Source: Rhodospirillaceae bacterium
GTDB taxonomy: Bacteria > Pseudomonadota > Alphaproteobacteria > Rhodospirillales > JABHCV01
Reading direction: 5' to 3'
Assembly (NCBI GenBank): GCA_018662005.1
Contig: JABJHA010000015.1
Coordinates: 62,001-126,000 of the forward strand
Length of the DNA: 64,000 bases
Made by a program: the position numbers and the translations under genes. This document shows positions 34,219-44,363 of the stretch, piece by piece (the first letter of the stretch is position 1; every line of letters starts with the position of its first letter). The notes under the pieces are model-generated. The model was not told where the DNA came from, ran no database searches, and worked only from the letters and a program-made list of their open reading frames with translations.

Positions 34219-36105
34219 ATGTTACATATCAATGACCTTACCTACCGCATTGGCGGCCGCGTTTTGTTCGATGGAGCCTCCGTCGCCTTGTCCGTTGGCC
34301 ACAAGGCCGGACTTGTCGGCCGAAATGGCACTGGCAAGACGACCCTGTTCAAATTGATTCTGGGTGAACTTCACGCCGATGGCGGTTCGACCAGTGTTCG
34401 CAAGCGCGCTCGTATCGGCACTGTCGCCCAGGAAGCCCCGGGCGGCGAGACAAGCCTTGTCGATGCTGTTCTGGCCGCCGACACTGAACGATCCGCATTA
34501 TTGATTGAGGCAGACAGTGCCAGCGACCCCGAACGGATCGCCGAAATCCACAACCGTCTCGCCGATATCGATGCTCATTCGGCACCGTCGCGGGCGGCAA
34601 CGATCCTGTCCGGCCTGGGTTTCAATGAAGAAGCCCAGCAACGGGCGTGCTCGGATTTTTCCGGCGGCTGGCGTATGCGCGTCGCCCTTGCCGCCGTGTT
34701 GTTCTCGAACCCTGACGTATTGCTGCTCGATGAACCGACAAACCACCTGGACCTTGAAGCGACACTGTGGCTGGAAAGTTATCTCGCCAATTGGCGCGGC
34801 ACCATGCTGGTGATCAGTCATGACCGCACCTTGCTCAATGCATCTGTGAGTGAAATCATCCACTTGCAGGGCGGCAAACTGACACGTTACGCAGGCGGTT
34901 ATGACCGTTTTGAGAAAACCCGTGCCGAACGTCTTGCCAACGAGTCAAAAATGCGGACCAAGCAATTGGCCGCCCAGCGCCATATCCAGTCTTTCGTCGA
35001 TCGCTTCCGGGCCCAGGCCAACAAGGCCAAGCAAGCCCAAAGCCGCATTAAAATGCTCGCCCGTATGCAACCGATTACCTCGATGATGGAAGACCGTACC
35101 GTTTCCTTCGACTTTCCCAACCCCGAGCAACTAGCGCCCCCGCTGATCACCCTCGATGAGACAGAAGTCGGATACGAAGCCGACAAACCGGTCCTGCGCG
35201 GACTCGACCTGCGCATTGATATGGATGACCGTATCGGCCTGATTGGCGCCAACGGCAATGGCAAATCAACCCTGGTCAAACTGCTGTCTGACCGCCTGAA
35301 ACCGATGGCCGGCAACCTTCGCAAATCATCTAAATTGCGGATCGGATATTTCGCCCAGCATCAAACTGATGAATTGAATGTGGAATCTACCGCCTATCAG
35401 GTGATGGCGGCGAAGGTTCCCGATGCCACTGAATCAAAGGTTCGCGCCCTGCTGGGACACTTCGGTTTCGGCAGTGAAAAAGTTGAAACACTTATCGCCG
35501 ATCTTTCCGGTGGCGAGAAAGCCCGGCTGCTGTTTGCGATAATGAGCATCGACAAGCCCCATGTTTTGTTGCTGGATGAACCAACAAACCATCTGGATGT
35601 TGATGCCCGCGAATCCCTCGTCCATGCGCTCAATGATTATGAAGGGGCGGTGATCCTTGTCAGCCACGACCCGCATTTAATCGAACTGGTTTGTGACCGT
35701 CTGTGGTTGGTCGATGGCGGCGGCTGTCAGGTCTGGGACGGAGACTTATCCGAATACCGGAAGAAACTTCTTGATGAGCAACGCGGCGGCAACAAAACCG
35801 GCAACGCCGGCAAGGGCCAGGGATCGAAAAATCGCAAACAGGTGCGCCAGGAGCGCGCCAAGGCCAGGGCCGAAACAAACGGCCTCAGAACATCTGCGAA
35901 GGAAGCCCTGAAAACTTTCGAGAAACTGGAAAAGCAGAAAACAGAAATGGAAACCCGTCTCGCCTCCAGCGACGTCTACGAGGGATCGACCGCAGAATTG
36001 ATGGCGTTGCAGGTCAAATTGGGTAACATCAAATCAGCACTGGGTGAAGCCGAAGACGCCTGGTTGGCTGCCGAAGCCGCAATCGAAGCCGCGAAAACTG
36101 ATTAA
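34219..36105 (+). CDS. ABC-F family ATPase (YheS-like)
   Basis: A 628-residue soluble protein with two ABC domains and no membrane part. Walker A motifs are GRNGTGKTTLFKL and GANGNGKSTLVKLL. The signatures are FSGGWRMRVALA in the first domain (typical of YheS/ABCF3) and LSGGEKARLLF in the second; both Walker B strands end in LLLDEPTNHLD. The interdomain linker (about 225-300) is helical and charged, and a basic, coiled C-terminal extension follows from about 530. ABC-F proteins bind the ribosomal E site to relieve stalled or antibiotic-bound ribosomes; the exact role here is unknown. It is convergent with the PAS protein by 4 bp. Confidence 0.93.
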   Translation: MLHINDLTYRIGGRVLFDGASVALSVGHKAGLVGRNGTGKTTLFKLILGELHADGGSTSVRKRARIGTVAQEAPGGETSLVDAVLAADTERSALLIEADSASDPERIAEIHNRLADIDAHSAPSRAATILSGLGFNEEAQQRACSDFSGGWRMRVALAAVLFSNPDVLLLDEPTNHLDLEATLWLESYLANWRGTMLVISHDRTLLNASVSEIIHLQGGKLTRYAGGYDRFEKTRAERLANESKMRTKQLAAQRHIQSFVDRFRAQANKAKQAQSRIKMLARMQPITSMMEDRTVSFDFPNPEQLAPPLITLDETEVGYEADKPVLRGLDLRIDMDDRIGLIGANGNGKSTLVKLLSDRLKPMAGNLRKSSKLRIGYFAQHQTDELNVESTAYQVMAAKVPDATESKVRALLGHFGFGSEKVETLIADLSGGEKARLLFAIMSIDKPHVLLLDEPTNHLDVDARESLVHALNDYEGAVILVSHDPHLIELVCDRLWLVDGGGCQVWDGDLSEYRKKLLDEQRGGNKTGNAGKGQGSKNRKQVRQERAKARAETNGLRTSAKEALKTFEKLEKQKTEMETRLASSDVYEGSTAELMALQVKLGNIKSALGEAEDAWLAAEAAIEAAKTD

Positions 36106-39029
36106 TTCAGGCCCGTTTTTTCGTCCGCCAGATACTCTGTCATCTCATCCACCGACAAAGGGTGACTGAAATGAAAGCCCTGAATAAGATGGCAGCCACG
36201 CGCCTTCAATAGCTCCAGCTGTTCCGGTGTTTCCACCCCTTCAACGACAACTGTAAGCCCCAGGCTTTTGCTCATGGCGATAATCGCATCGACCAGGGCC
36301 AGATCACCATCGTTGGTGGCGATATCGCGAATAAACGTTTGATCAATCTTCAGGGTATCGACCTGGAATTTCTTCAGGTATGCCAGCGACGAATAGCCGG
36401 TTCCAAAATCATCAAGAGCCAGTTTGACCCCCATGGCTGTCAGCTCGCGCAAGCGATCAAGGATTTGGACTGAATCATCCATCAGCAGGTTTTCCGTAAT
36501 CTCGATCGTCAAAGCTGCCGCCGGCAAGCCACTGTCGGCAAGCACGCCTCTAACGGACTCAACCAAATCGGAACTTCTGAAATGGGCATTTGAAACATTG
36601 ACGCTAAGCTGCAACTGCGGCGCAACCCCGGTCCGCCATGCAGCAACCTGAACGCAGGCTTCAGCCAGCACCCACTTGTCTATCGGCAGGATAAACCCAG
36701 TTTCTTCCGCCACCTTGATAAGTTGTTCGGGATCAACGGCTTTCAGGACGCTGTCATTCCAGCGTATCAGGGCCTCGATCGAAGCCAGCCTATCCCCGGC
36801 TATATCAACGACAGGCTGGAAGTAGAGTTCCAGATCGCCCCGGTCCAGCGCATGGCGAAGACGCTCGGCAATTCGGCCATGGTGTTCGGCTTGATCATTG
36901 AGACCGGGGGTGAAGAAACGGAAGGTGTTGCGACCACTTCGTTTCGACTTGTACATGGCGGCGTCAGCATTTTGCAAAAGAATTTCTGCCTCCTCGCCAT
37001 CATCAGGGAAAATCGAAATACCAAGGCTGACAGTGGCAAATGTCTCGTCGCCATCAAGGTCGAACGGATTGATAAAAGCATCGATAATCTTCTTGGCAAC
37101 AATTTCAGGACCACTGGGCAATTCAACGTCATTGAGCAGAATAATAAATTCATCCCCGCCCAAACGCGCCACAGTGTCCTCTTGACGAATGAGGTTACTA
37201 AGCCTTTGACCAACCTTTTCCAGTAGTTGATCGCCGGCAACGTGACCACGGGAATCATTGATCTGTTTAAAATGATCAAGATCGACAAAAATTAAGCAAA
37301 CATTACGCTGCTCACGCCGGGCATGTTCCATAGCCAGGGCAAGCCTGTCGAAAAGTAGCGCCCGGTTTGGAAGCCCGGTGACAAAATCAATTGTTGCCTG
37401 TTCAAGCAACTGTTCTTCAGCAAGTTTACGAGCCGTTATATCTTCGTGACTGGAAATAACCACGGACCAGTCATTAGCCGGATTTTTGATAACCCGGCTC
37501 GTGCATCTGATTTCAATAGCAGTACCATCGGCCGTAACATCGTGAAGCTCTGCCGTAAACGTCGACGCCCCCGAAGCCATGGAAACCAACTCACCGATAT
37601 AAAATCGACGCCAGCTGGTATCAGCCCAAAGATCGTTATCGGCTTCATATTTCTTGTATTCCTCAAGTGTGTTTACGCCAAACATTCTGATCTGGGTATC
37701 GTTGGCGTCGACAACTTCAACTTCCAAAACGATCGATTTCAGCACATCCTCATTTTCCTCTAAGTATTTGGCTAAATCATTCACGCCTTCGCTGGCTAAA
37801 CGTTCAATCGAAATTTTAACCTGGGAATAATCCTCAAGTGTGACGCCTGTGGGAAATTGATGGAAAAGAGAACGAAACTGATGCTCGCTTTCACTCAATT
37901 TTTTTTCTGCCTGCTTACGAACCGTAATATCCCTGCCGGTTCCATAGTAGCCATCGAAAGAACCATCCGCCTTGAATACCGGATTGCCGCTAATTGAAAT
38001 GGTCAGAGTTTTCCCACCTGCTATCATCAGGTCGTATTCAAAATTACGAAATTCACGGTGTTCATCCACGACTTGCAGATGCTGCTTCCAATTTTCATCA
38101 TCATCTGTCCCGTAACGAATTTCACGACGGGTTTTGCCGATATAAATATCGGGATCAAAGCCGGTAATTTCCTTGTTACGCGCCGAGAAATAAGTGAAGC
38201 GCAAATCCGCATCCATCTCCCAGAACCAATCCGATGAAATTTTAGCGAATTCCCGGAATTTCGCCTCACTTTCCCGCAGGGCTCTTTCGACCGTTTTGCG
38301 ATCAGAAATATCGGAATAAAGGGTTACGAAGCCTCCACCCAGGGTTGGCTGGCGGCGAATTTCCAGAATCCGGCCATCGGTGGTAGTTCTTTCAAAATGA
38401 AAGGACTCGAATTGTTTGGCTTTATTGACGCGTTCAAGCACCTTTTCATCAACATCACCTGAACCATATTCTCCCCGTTCGACCAGAAATCTGATGAAAG
38501 ATTCAAAAGGATCACCGGGATGAAACCGATCTTTAGGTAAATTCAACAATTCAAGAAACCGGCTGTTGAAAGCGACAATATTAAAATCCGCATCAACCAT
38601 ACTGATGCCATCGGCCATATTTTCAAAAGTCGTTTCAAGAAATTCGGTTTTTGCTTTTAGTTCCTGGGCTGTCTTGCTGATGGCGATGTCTTCGACACTT
38701 GACCAGATCAAATCTTCATCGTTTTCACGGATCAGCACACCCGACAGGCGAACAGGAATCCGGTGGCCGTCCTTGTGGATATACTCCTTCTCGTAGGGTC
38801 CGTAGTGACCGCTCTCACTCAATGACGCCAGTTGCGCCTGTTCCTGTTTTTCGTAATCAATTGGCGTCACCTGCCAGTAGGTCAGCTTCAACGCCTCTTC
38901 GACGCTATATCCGATCATCAAGGCAAAGGCCTCGTTGACATAGGACAGGCGTCCGTCCATGTGGCAGATCGCCAGGCCTATGGGCAAGGCCTCGAACAAC
39001 TGATGACTGAATCGATCACGATCACTCAA
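36102..39029 (-). CDS. PAS-GGDEF-EAL cyclic di-GMP signalling protein
   Basis: A 975-residue cytosolic-looking protein. About four PAS domains occupy residues 8-530 (the first near 8-115, then 125-245, 255-375 and 385-530). GGDEF (about 540-705) has an intact RLGGDEF with an RxxD inhibitory site (RQED) five residues before it. EAL (about 720-970) keeps IEALIRW, the ENLLMDD, DDFGTGYSSL and KIDQTFIRD metal and catalytic blocks, and VVEGVET. Both synthesis and hydrolysis of cyclic di-GMP are possible. No membrane helix is seen, so signals are probably redox, ligand or partner proteins. It lies 8 bp downstream of holC. Confidence 0.93.
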   Translation of the reverse strand: MSDRDRFSHQLFEALPIGLAICHMDGRLSYVNEAFALMIGYSVEEALKLTYWQVTPIDYEKQEQAQLASLSESGHYGPYEKEYIHKDGHRIPVRLSGVLIRENDEDLIWSSVEDIAISKTAQELKAKTEFLETTFENMADGISMVDADFNIVAFNSRFLELLNLPKDRFHPGDPFESFIRFLVERGEYGSGDVDEKVLERVNKAKQFESFHFERTTTDGRILEIRRQPTLGGGFVTLYSDISDRKTVERALRESEAKFREFAKISSDWFWEMDADLRFTYFSARNKEITGFDPDIYIGKTRREIRYGTDDDENWKQHLQVVDEHREFRNFEYDLMIAGGKTLTISISGNPVFKADGSFDGYYGTGRDITVRKQAEKKLSESEHQFRSLFHQFPTGVTLEDYSQVKISIERLASEGVNDLAKYLEENEDVLKSIVLEVEVVDANDTQIRMFGVNTLEEYKKYEADNDLWADTSWRRFYIGELVSMASGASTFTAELHDVTADGTAIEIRCTSRVIKNPANDWSVVISSHEDITARKLAEEQLLEQATIDFVTGLPNRALLFDRLALAMEHARREQRNVCLIFVDLDHFKQINDSRGHVAGDQLLEKVGQRLSNLIRQEDTVARLGGDEFIILLNDVELPSGPEIVAKKIIDAFINPFDLDGDETFATVSLGISIFPDDGEEAEILLQNADAAMYKSKRSGRNTFRFFTPGLNDQAEHHGRIAERLRHALDRGDLELYFQPVVDIAGDRLASIEALIRWNDSVLKAVDPEQLIKVAEETGFILPIDKWVLAEACVQVAAWRTGVAPQLQLSVNVSNAHFRSSDLVESVRGVLADSGLPAAALTIEITENLLMDDSVQILDRLRELTAMGVKLALDDFGTGYSSLAYLKKFQVDTLKIDQTFIRDIATNDGDLALVDAIIAMSKSLGLTVVVEGVETPEQLELLKARGCHLIQGFHFSHPLSVDEMTEYLADEKTGLN

Positions 39030-39037
39030 AGCGACCC

Positions 39038-39493
39038 CTAACCACTGGCTTTTTCCTGCCAGCCGCCGTGTTCTGATTGTTGTAAATACTTCAACTGATA
39101 GCCCGCGCTCTTGTAGGACTTCCAGCGTTCGCGTGCAGCCGCCACCTGGGCTCCGTCATTGCCGTCGAAAAGTTCAAAACAGCGCTCAAAACCGTCCAGG
39201 TCAGCACGCTCCGCCCCGTCGGTCAAAAAAACAAAGGTGGCGTCATTTGGATTTTCTTCAAGCTCAGTTAACCAAATCGGCTGGTCCTCACTGCGTCCAT
39301 CCTTTTTACCGCCATGGGGTAGCCACGAGTCTTTTTTATAACTCCACAGGGTTTGACCAAGGTGTTCGGCACGGGCGCCCGAAGCGGTCATGACAAGGGC
39401 GCGCTTGCCCGCGCCAAGTGTCTTTTCCAACAACATGGGCAAAACATCCTCAAGACGGGATTTCTGCAAGTGGTAGAAAGACACCTCGGTCAT
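39038..39493 (-). CDS. holC: DNA polymerase III chi subunit
   Basis: A 151-residue HolC protein starting at ATG 39493 (MTEVSFYHLQ); the frame upstream of this lies inside pepA and is not conserved. Family landmarks are the LEDVLPMLLEKTLGAGKRALV helix-strand, HLGQTLWSY followed by SWLPHGG, IWLT, NDATFVFLTDGAE and the ERCFELFDGND block. Chi links the clamp loader to single-stranded DNA-binding protein. It lies 14 bp after pepA, a pairing conserved from E. coli to alphaproteobacteria. Confidence 0.92.
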   Translation of the reverse strand: MTEVSFYHLQKSRLEDVLPMLLEKTLGAGKRALVMTASGARAEHLGQTLWSYKKDSWLPHGGKKDGRSEDQPIWLTELEENPNDATFVFLTDGAERADLDGFERCFELFDGNDGAQVAAARERWKSYKSAGYQLKYLQQSEHGGWQEKASG

Positions 39494-39507
39494 ATCTGTA
39501 GAAAACC

Positions 39508-41010
39508 TTATTTTTCGTAATGATCGGCAACCAGACGATCTAGCAGGCGAACGCCAAACGCCGTGCCACCCTTGGGCGTTGTCGAAGATGCCTTGGAGGA
39601 CCAGGTTACCCCGGCGATATCCAGATGCGCCCACGGCGTCTTGTCGACGAAGCGTTTCAGGAATTGCGCCGCAGTAATCGAACCGGCGCCGCGTCCGCCG
39701 GATATATTTTTCATGTCGGCGGCGTCGCAATTGAGCATCTTGTCATAGTTGTCGCCCATGGGCAGCCGCCAGACACTTTCGCCGACGGCCTCGCCAGCGT
39801 CGCTCAACTGACCAGATAATTTGTCATCGTTTGAGAACATGCCGGCTTTTTCGTTGCCCAGACAGATAATAATGGCGCCGGTCAATGTTGCCAGATCGAC
39901 CATGAATTTTGGTTTGAAGCGTTCCTTCGTATACCACAGTGCGTCAGCCAGCACGAGACGCCCTTCGGCATCCGTATTGAGCACTTCGATGGTTTGCCCT
40001 GACATGGAGGTGACAATATCGCCGGGTCGTTGGGCCGCTCCAGACGGCATGTTTTCAACCAGCCCGACGACACCAACCACATTGGCGTTGGCCTTGCGTC
40101 CGGCCAGCGCTTTCATCAGGCCGATGACGACGCCTGAGCCGCCCATATCCCATTTCATGTCTTCCATACCACCCGATGGCTTGATCGAGATGCCGCCGGT
40201 ATCAAAGGTCACACCCTTGCCCACGAAGGCGACGGGAGCATCGGACTTGGCTTTGCCCTTTTTGCCGTTCCAGCGCATGACCACCATCTTGGATTCCCTG
40301 ATGCTGCCCTGACCGACGCCCAGCAAAGCGCCCATGCCAAGCTTGCGCATCTGTACCTCGCCCAAGACTTCGACCTTGACGCCAAGTTTGCTTAAAGACT
40401 GAGCCTGTTTGGCCAGTGTTTCGGGGTACAGAACATTGGCAGGTTCGGAAACCAGATCGCGTGTCATAAAGACACCACTTGCAACCTTGTCCATAGGTGC
40501 AAACGCCTTGCGCGCCCGGGTTGCGCCCGCGCAGGCAATTTTCAATGCCTTGAGGCTGGGCTTGCTTTCAGGTTTTTCCTTGGTCCGGTACTTATCAAAC
40601 CGGTACGAGCGCAAGCGCGCCCCCAGGGCCATTTCGGCAGCCATCTGATCAGGTTTCATGGCGCACTTTTCAATGGCGTCGACCATTACCTGTACGGTGG
40701 CGTGACCCTTGGTCGAAAGGGCTGCGTATATTTCGCCGCCAAGACCTTGCATGGCCTTGGCATCAATGGCCTTGGCCTTACCCATACCGACAAGCAAAAT
40801 ACGCGTAAAGCCGGTTCCGCCCGGCGCCAAAAGCGGCAAGCTACTGGTTCTGCCACCCTTAAAGCGGCTCGCCTTGATAGCCCGAACCAGACCGCCGGAC
40901 ATCATTTTATCCAGCGCCTTGGCGCTATCGGTGAGCTTGCGTCCGTCCAGAACACCGACAACGACGACGCCGGTTTTTGGCAATCCGGGATTGGTAAAGG
41001 TAATTTTCAT
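39508..41010 (-). CDS. pepA: Leucyl aminopeptidase
   Basis: A 500-residue M17 dizinc aminopeptidase. The C-terminal catalytic domain is complete: GKGVTFDTGGISIKPSGGME supplies Lys and Asp ligands, MKWDMGGSG follows, and NTDAEGRLVLADAL is the PepA signature carrying metal ligands and the bicarbonate-site Arg. The N-terminal domain is normal in length. PepA homologues also bind DNA in E. coli. It is followed by holC, as usual, but lptF, its divergent neighbour in E. coli, is about 10.7 kb away. Confidence 0.96.
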   Translation of the reverse strand: MKITFTNPGLPKTGVVVVGVLDGRKLTDSAKALDKMMSGGLVRAIKASRFKGGRTSSLPLLAPGGTGFTRILLVGMGKAKAIDAKAMQGLGGEIYAALSTKGHATVQVMVDAIEKCAMKPDQMAAEMALGARLRSYRFDKYRTKEKPESKPSLKALKIACAGATRARKAFAPMDKVASGVFMTRDLVSEPANVLYPETLAKQAQSLSKLGVKVEVLGEVQMRKLGMGALLGVGQGSIRESKMVVMRWNGKKGKAKSDAPVAFVGKGVTFDTGGISIKPSGGMEDMKWDMGGSGVVIGLMKALAGRKANANVVGVVGLVENMPSGAAQRPGDIVTSMSGQTIEVLNTDAEGRLVLADALWYTKERFKPKFMVDLATLTGAIIICLGNEKAGMFSNDDKLSGQLSDAGEAVGESVWRLPMGDNYDKMLNCDAADMKNISGGRGAGSITAAQFLKRFVDKTPWAHLDIAGVTWSSKASSTTPKGGTAFGVRLLDRLVADHYEK

Positions 41011-41013
41011 GGA

Positions 41014-41382
41014 TCAGGAGTCCTTTTTTAATTCTTTGACGGCAGCAAGACGGTTCTGCCAGATTTCCAGGTCATCAGGGTCGGCGTCGATGTCGTTTTC
41101 TTCGATCATTTTCGTATGTATGGCGACCTGCTCTTTAATGCAGACCGTGACCTCGGCCAGATGTTCGGCAGGGATATCATTGATCGTCACCTTGCCATCG
41201 AACAGCATGTCGGCCCGATCCATCATCGACAGTTTTTCAACCTTGGCTTCAACTTCGCGCCATTGTTGATACCAGGCGTCATAGATGGCGGACTCGCCCT
41301 TAAATCCTGTCTTTTCCATATGCTCATCAAGGGTTCCCATAATGGCCAGGAACTCGTGAACCGTCAGCTGCAAATTACTCAC
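41014..41382 (-). CDS. Hypothetical protein upstream of pepA
   Basis: A 122-residue, acidic, largely helical protein that I do not recognise. No signal peptide, membrane segment or cysteine motif is present apart from a single CIKEQ. Its stop lies 3 bp before the pepA start, so the two genes are almost certainly co-transcribed. Regularly spaced charged and hydrophobic residues (EHMEKTGF, WREVEAKVEKLSMMDR) suggest a helical bundle. Confidence 0.7.
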   Translation of the reverse strand: MSNLQLTVHEFLAIMGTLDEHMEKTGFKGESAIYDAWYQQWREVEAKVEKLSMMDRADMLFDGKVTINDIPAEHLAEVTVCIKEQVAIHTKMIEENDIDADPDDLEIWQNRLAAVKELKKDS

Positions 41383-41452
41383 TTGTCTTCCCCTTTATTG
41401 TACCGGCCAGATAAATGTAACGATGCTGGCGGCATTATAAAATAATTAGTTG

Positions 41453-42418
41453 TCATTTGGCCCCAATATCGTCAATCGCTTCGATCTTTCTGTCGGCGCT
41501 CATCAGCCAGACGACACCACCGGGAAGCCCGAACAGCAAAGCAATCAATCCGAACAGGATCGACAGCGCCAAGGCTCCTTCACCGGGAACCCCGATCAGG
41601 GCGAAGGCGGTGACCATGGCTTGTTCGCGAACCCCCCAACCGGCAATGGAAATGGGCAAGGTCATCACCAGCAGCACCGGAGGGATCAGAACCATGCAAT
41701 CAAGCCAGGTGATTTGAAGGTCCAGCGACAGGGCCAATAAGTAAACCATCAAGGTGACGTTGACATGACCGGCAAGTGACCAACCGAGCGCCCGGGTAGC
41801 GTGTGCCGGTGACAGAAAGACCCTGCGGGTATCAGTGGCCAACATCGCCAACCCGTGAACAAAGCGCCAATGGGAAATTTTTGAAGGCAACCGGTCAAGA
41901 AACATCAGCAGCAGCAACCCGGCGACCCCGCCAAACCCTAACAGGCTGGCGAAAGGCACAATCCAGGTCGCCTCATCAGGGCCGACCCGGTCAATAAAAA
42001 ATGGCGTCGCAATGACAACCAGTAAAACCAGGCCCAGAACGGTCGCCACCCTCTCCAGCATCACGCCGTTGATGGCGCAATGCAGACTTAAGCCCCCCTT
42101 GTAGGCTTTGTAGACGCGAACCGCATCACCACCGACCGAAGAAGGCAACGCCTGATTGAAGAAGAAACCCATCATGTAGATGCGCAGACCGTCAGCAAAT
42201 GAAAGAACCGCTTTGATAGCGCTCAGAACTACCCGCCAACGGATCACGCAGATGCCGACCTGGACTATCGAAACGAGACAAGCCAAACCCAGCATTTTCA
42301 TGTCAGCAGCAAGAATTCTGTCCCGTGCGGCCCCCAGATTGATGCCGTCAACCAACATCCAGATCAGGCCACCGGACACCAGGAATTTCAGCGCCAGGGC
42401 AATATGTTTTTTACTCAT
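41453..42418 (-). CDS. Lysylphosphatidylglycerol synthase transmembrane (YbhN/UPF0104) family protein
   Basis: A 321-residue polytopic membrane protein with about eight helices, matching the flippase-like N-terminal domain of MprF without its cytosolic aminoacyl-transferase domain. Typical blocks are VSIVQVGICVIRWRVVLSAI, the FFFNQALPSSVGGDAVRVYKA segment, and GWGVREQAMVTAF near the end. Members are proposed lipid flippases or involved in glycolipid and hopanoid metabolism; the substrate is not known here. It starts 68 bp from the radical SAM gene on the same strand. Confidence 0.87.
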   Translation of the reverse strand: MSKKHIALALKFLVSGGLIWMLVDGINLGAARDRILAADMKMLGLACLVSIVQVGICVIRWRVVLSAIKAVLSFADGLRIYMMGFFFNQALPSSVGGDAVRVYKAYKGGLSLHCAINGVMLERVATVLGLVLLVVIATPFFIDRVGPDEATWIVPFASLLGFGGVAGLLLLMFLDRLPSKISHWRFVHGLAMLATDTRRVFLSPAHATRALGWSLAGHVNVTLMVYLLALSLDLQITWLDCMVLIPPVLLVMTLPISIAGWGVREQAMVTAFALIGVPGEGALALSILFGLIALLFGLPGGVVWLMSADRKIEAIDDIGAK

Positions 42419-42486
42419 TGGATATTTACTTATTCGTCAGGAATCCGAAGCAGGCCATGGTTTAACAGCATCGACTGCCGCTGTCA

Positions 42487-43587
42487 TTACCGGAGAACGA
42501 CCCGCTGACGTTTTGGCCCCCAGGTGCCCGGCGGACCATCGAAGACACCGGCGCACGCCGTGCCGCAGTTTTGGCAATGCCCATCGGCGCTTAAGGCCCA
42601 GGTAGAAAGTTGATACCAGTCACGGCCGATCAGCATTTCGCCGCAGTTGTGGCAATAGGTGCTCTCGCCCTCGAAGTCGTGGACATTGCCCGTATAGGCG
42701 TAGCGGACGCCATTTTTAAGGGCGATTCGGCGAGCCATCTTCAAGGTTTCAAATGGCGTCGCCGGAATATCCATCATCTTCCAGTCCGGATGAAAGGCCG
42801 AAAAATGCATGGGCACGTTCGGCCCCAGGTTTTCAACCACCCACTGAGTCATCTCCTCGATTTCACCCTCGGAATCATTCTCGCCGGGGATCAGCAAGGT
42901 GGTGATTTCAAACCACACATCGGTTTCATGTTTCAGATAGCTCAGGGTTTCGAGCACCGGCGCCAGTTCGGTTGAGCACAGGCGTTTATAGAAATCCTCG
43001 GTAAAAGCCTTAAGGTCAATATTGGCGGCGTCCATGTGCTGATAGAATTCAACCCGCGGTTCCGGGCAGACATAACCCGCCGTCACCGCCACATTGCTGA
43101 CGCCGCGCTCACGGCAGGCTTTGGCCACATCAACGGCGTATTCATGAAAAATGGTCGGATCATTGTAGGTATAGGCGACCGACTTGCATCCGGATTTCAG
43201 CGCCGCCTCGGCAATCATCTCAGGCGAGGCCAGATCCTGCAGCTTGTCAAATTCCCGCGACTTGCTGATGTCCCAGTTCTGGCAAAACTTACAGGTCAGA
43301 TTGCATCCCGCCGTGCCAAAGGACAGAACCGGGGTGCCGGGCAGGAAGTGGCCGAGCGGTTTCTTCTCAATTGGATCGATACAGAAGCCGGATGAGCGCC
43401 CGTAAGTGGTCAGGACGATTTCGCCGCCTGAGCAGGCGCGAACGAAACACAGGCCACGCTGACCGTCATGCAGCTTGCAGAAACGCGGGCACAAATCGCA
43501 CTGTACCCGCCCGTCATCAAGGCCGTGCCAGTAACGACCGGGAAAGGCGTCGGGGAAATTCTCGGCTGGCGCACTGTTATTCATCAT
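42487..43587 (-). CDS. amrS: AmmeMemoRadiSam system radical SAM enzyme
   Basis: A 366-residue radical SAM protein. The iron-sulfur ligands are in GCNLTCKFCQNW (CxxxCxxC). Extra cysteine clusters occur at the N-terminus (QCDLCPRFCKLHDGQRGLC) and in two C-terminal zinc-ribbon-like pairs (YCHNCGEML, CQNCGTAC), as in the AmrS group named for its association with AMMECR1 and Memo proteins. The reaction has not been established to my knowledge. Its start overlaps the dioxygenase stop by 4 bp, so the two are coupled. The Memo-AMMECR1 fusion is divergent just beyond. Confidence 0.92.
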   Translation of the reverse strand: MMNNSAPAENFPDAFPGRYWHGLDDGRVQCDLCPRFCKLHDGQRGLCFVRACSGGEIVLTTYGRSSGFCIDPIEKKPLGHFLPGTPVLSFGTAGCNLTCKFCQNWDISKSREFDKLQDLASPEMIAEAALKSGCKSVAYTYNDPTIFHEYAVDVAKACRERGVSNVAVTAGYVCPEPRVEFYQHMDAANIDLKAFTEDFYKRLCSTELAPVLETLSYLKHETDVWFEITTLLIPGENDSEGEIEEMTQWVVENLGPNVPMHFSAFHPDWKMMDIPATPFETLKMARRIALKNGVRYAYTGNVHDFEGESTYCHNCGEMLIGRDWYQLSTWALSADGHCQNCGTACAGVFDGPPGTWGPKRQRVVLR

Positions 43588-44363
43588 TCAACCTGCAGCA
43601 GACAATTGTCCGCCAAAGTTTCAATGGGTGTTAAATCCTGGTGATGTTTGAAATCAGGACGTGTCGGGCGACGCAGGGCGTTTGAGACCGGATTGACAAT
43701 CAGTGAAAAAATCGACCGGTCCCACGGTGACATATTATTTGGGGAACCATGAACCAGATTATCGAAGAAGATCAGCGCGGTTCCCTTTTTCCCCGTAGCC
43801 GAAACCATTCCATGCTGCTTAGTCAGTTCGCTGACCACATCTTCACCGACCGTCCAAAGCGGATAACTGGTGGTTTGAATATCCAGCGCCGTTTCATGTT
43901 CGCCGTATTTGTGTGATTGGGGGATGAAAAACAGAGGCCCGTTGAATTCAGATACATCATCGAGAAAAATATGCAGGTTCAAGGCCAGCGGTTTTTCAAC
44001 ACCATCTTCTCCGCGATGGGTGGCGAAATCATAATGCCATTGCCAGATTTCTCCTGAAAAGGCAGCTTTAACATTGACCTTCACCTGCTGAACATAAAGT
44101 GGTTCTGCGTATATCTGCTGCGCCATGTCGATCAATCGCGGATGTCGCACCAGCTTGGAAAACACCTCATCACGAAGATGCAAACCCATGGATGTTCTGA
44201 CCACCTTCGATGATTGCTCAACAATATTGGCTGGGTGCTCTTCGGTGAAAAGAGACGGCAACCGTGACTTGATCACCTCGACCTCATCAACTGAAAACCG
44301 TTCAGGGAGGACCAAATATCCCTGATGATTTAGTTGTTTAATCTGTTGATCCGACAGTTTCAC
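43584..44363 (-). CDS. Phytanoyl-CoA dioxygenase (PhyH/EctD-like) family protein
   Basis: A 259-residue Fe(II)/2-oxoglutarate dioxygenase. The facial triad is visible as HxD in IWQWHYDFATHRGEDG and the distal His in DNLVHGSPNNMSPWDR, followed by an Arg for the 2-oxoglutarate carboxylate. The surrounding FLDDVSEFNGPLFFIPQSHK resembles ectoine hydroxylase and its relatives, but no ectABC genes are nearby. I chose GTG 44363 (VKLSDQQIKQL) because residues upstream look non-coding. Overlap with amrS suggests that it serves the same pathway. Confidence 0.85.
   Translation of the reverse strand: MKLSDQQIKQLNHQGYLVLPERFSVDEVEVIKSRLPSLFTEEHPANIVEQSSKVVRTSMGLHLRDEVFSKLVRHPRLIDMAQQIYAEPLYVQQVKVNVKAAFSGEIWQWHYDFATHRGEDGVEKPLALNLHIFLDDVSEFNGPLFFIPQSHKYGEHETALDIQTTSYPLWTVGEDVVSELTKQHGMVSATGKKGTALIFFDNLVHGSPNNMSPWDRSIFSLIVNPVSNALRRPTRPDFKHHQDLTPIETLADNCLLQVE

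Noticed and set aside
43584-44363. Ectoine hydroxylase (EctD) as a firm name for the dioxygenase
   Set aside because: The resemblance is limited to the metal site and the IPQSHK region. No ectoine genes are nearby, so only the wider family is claimed.
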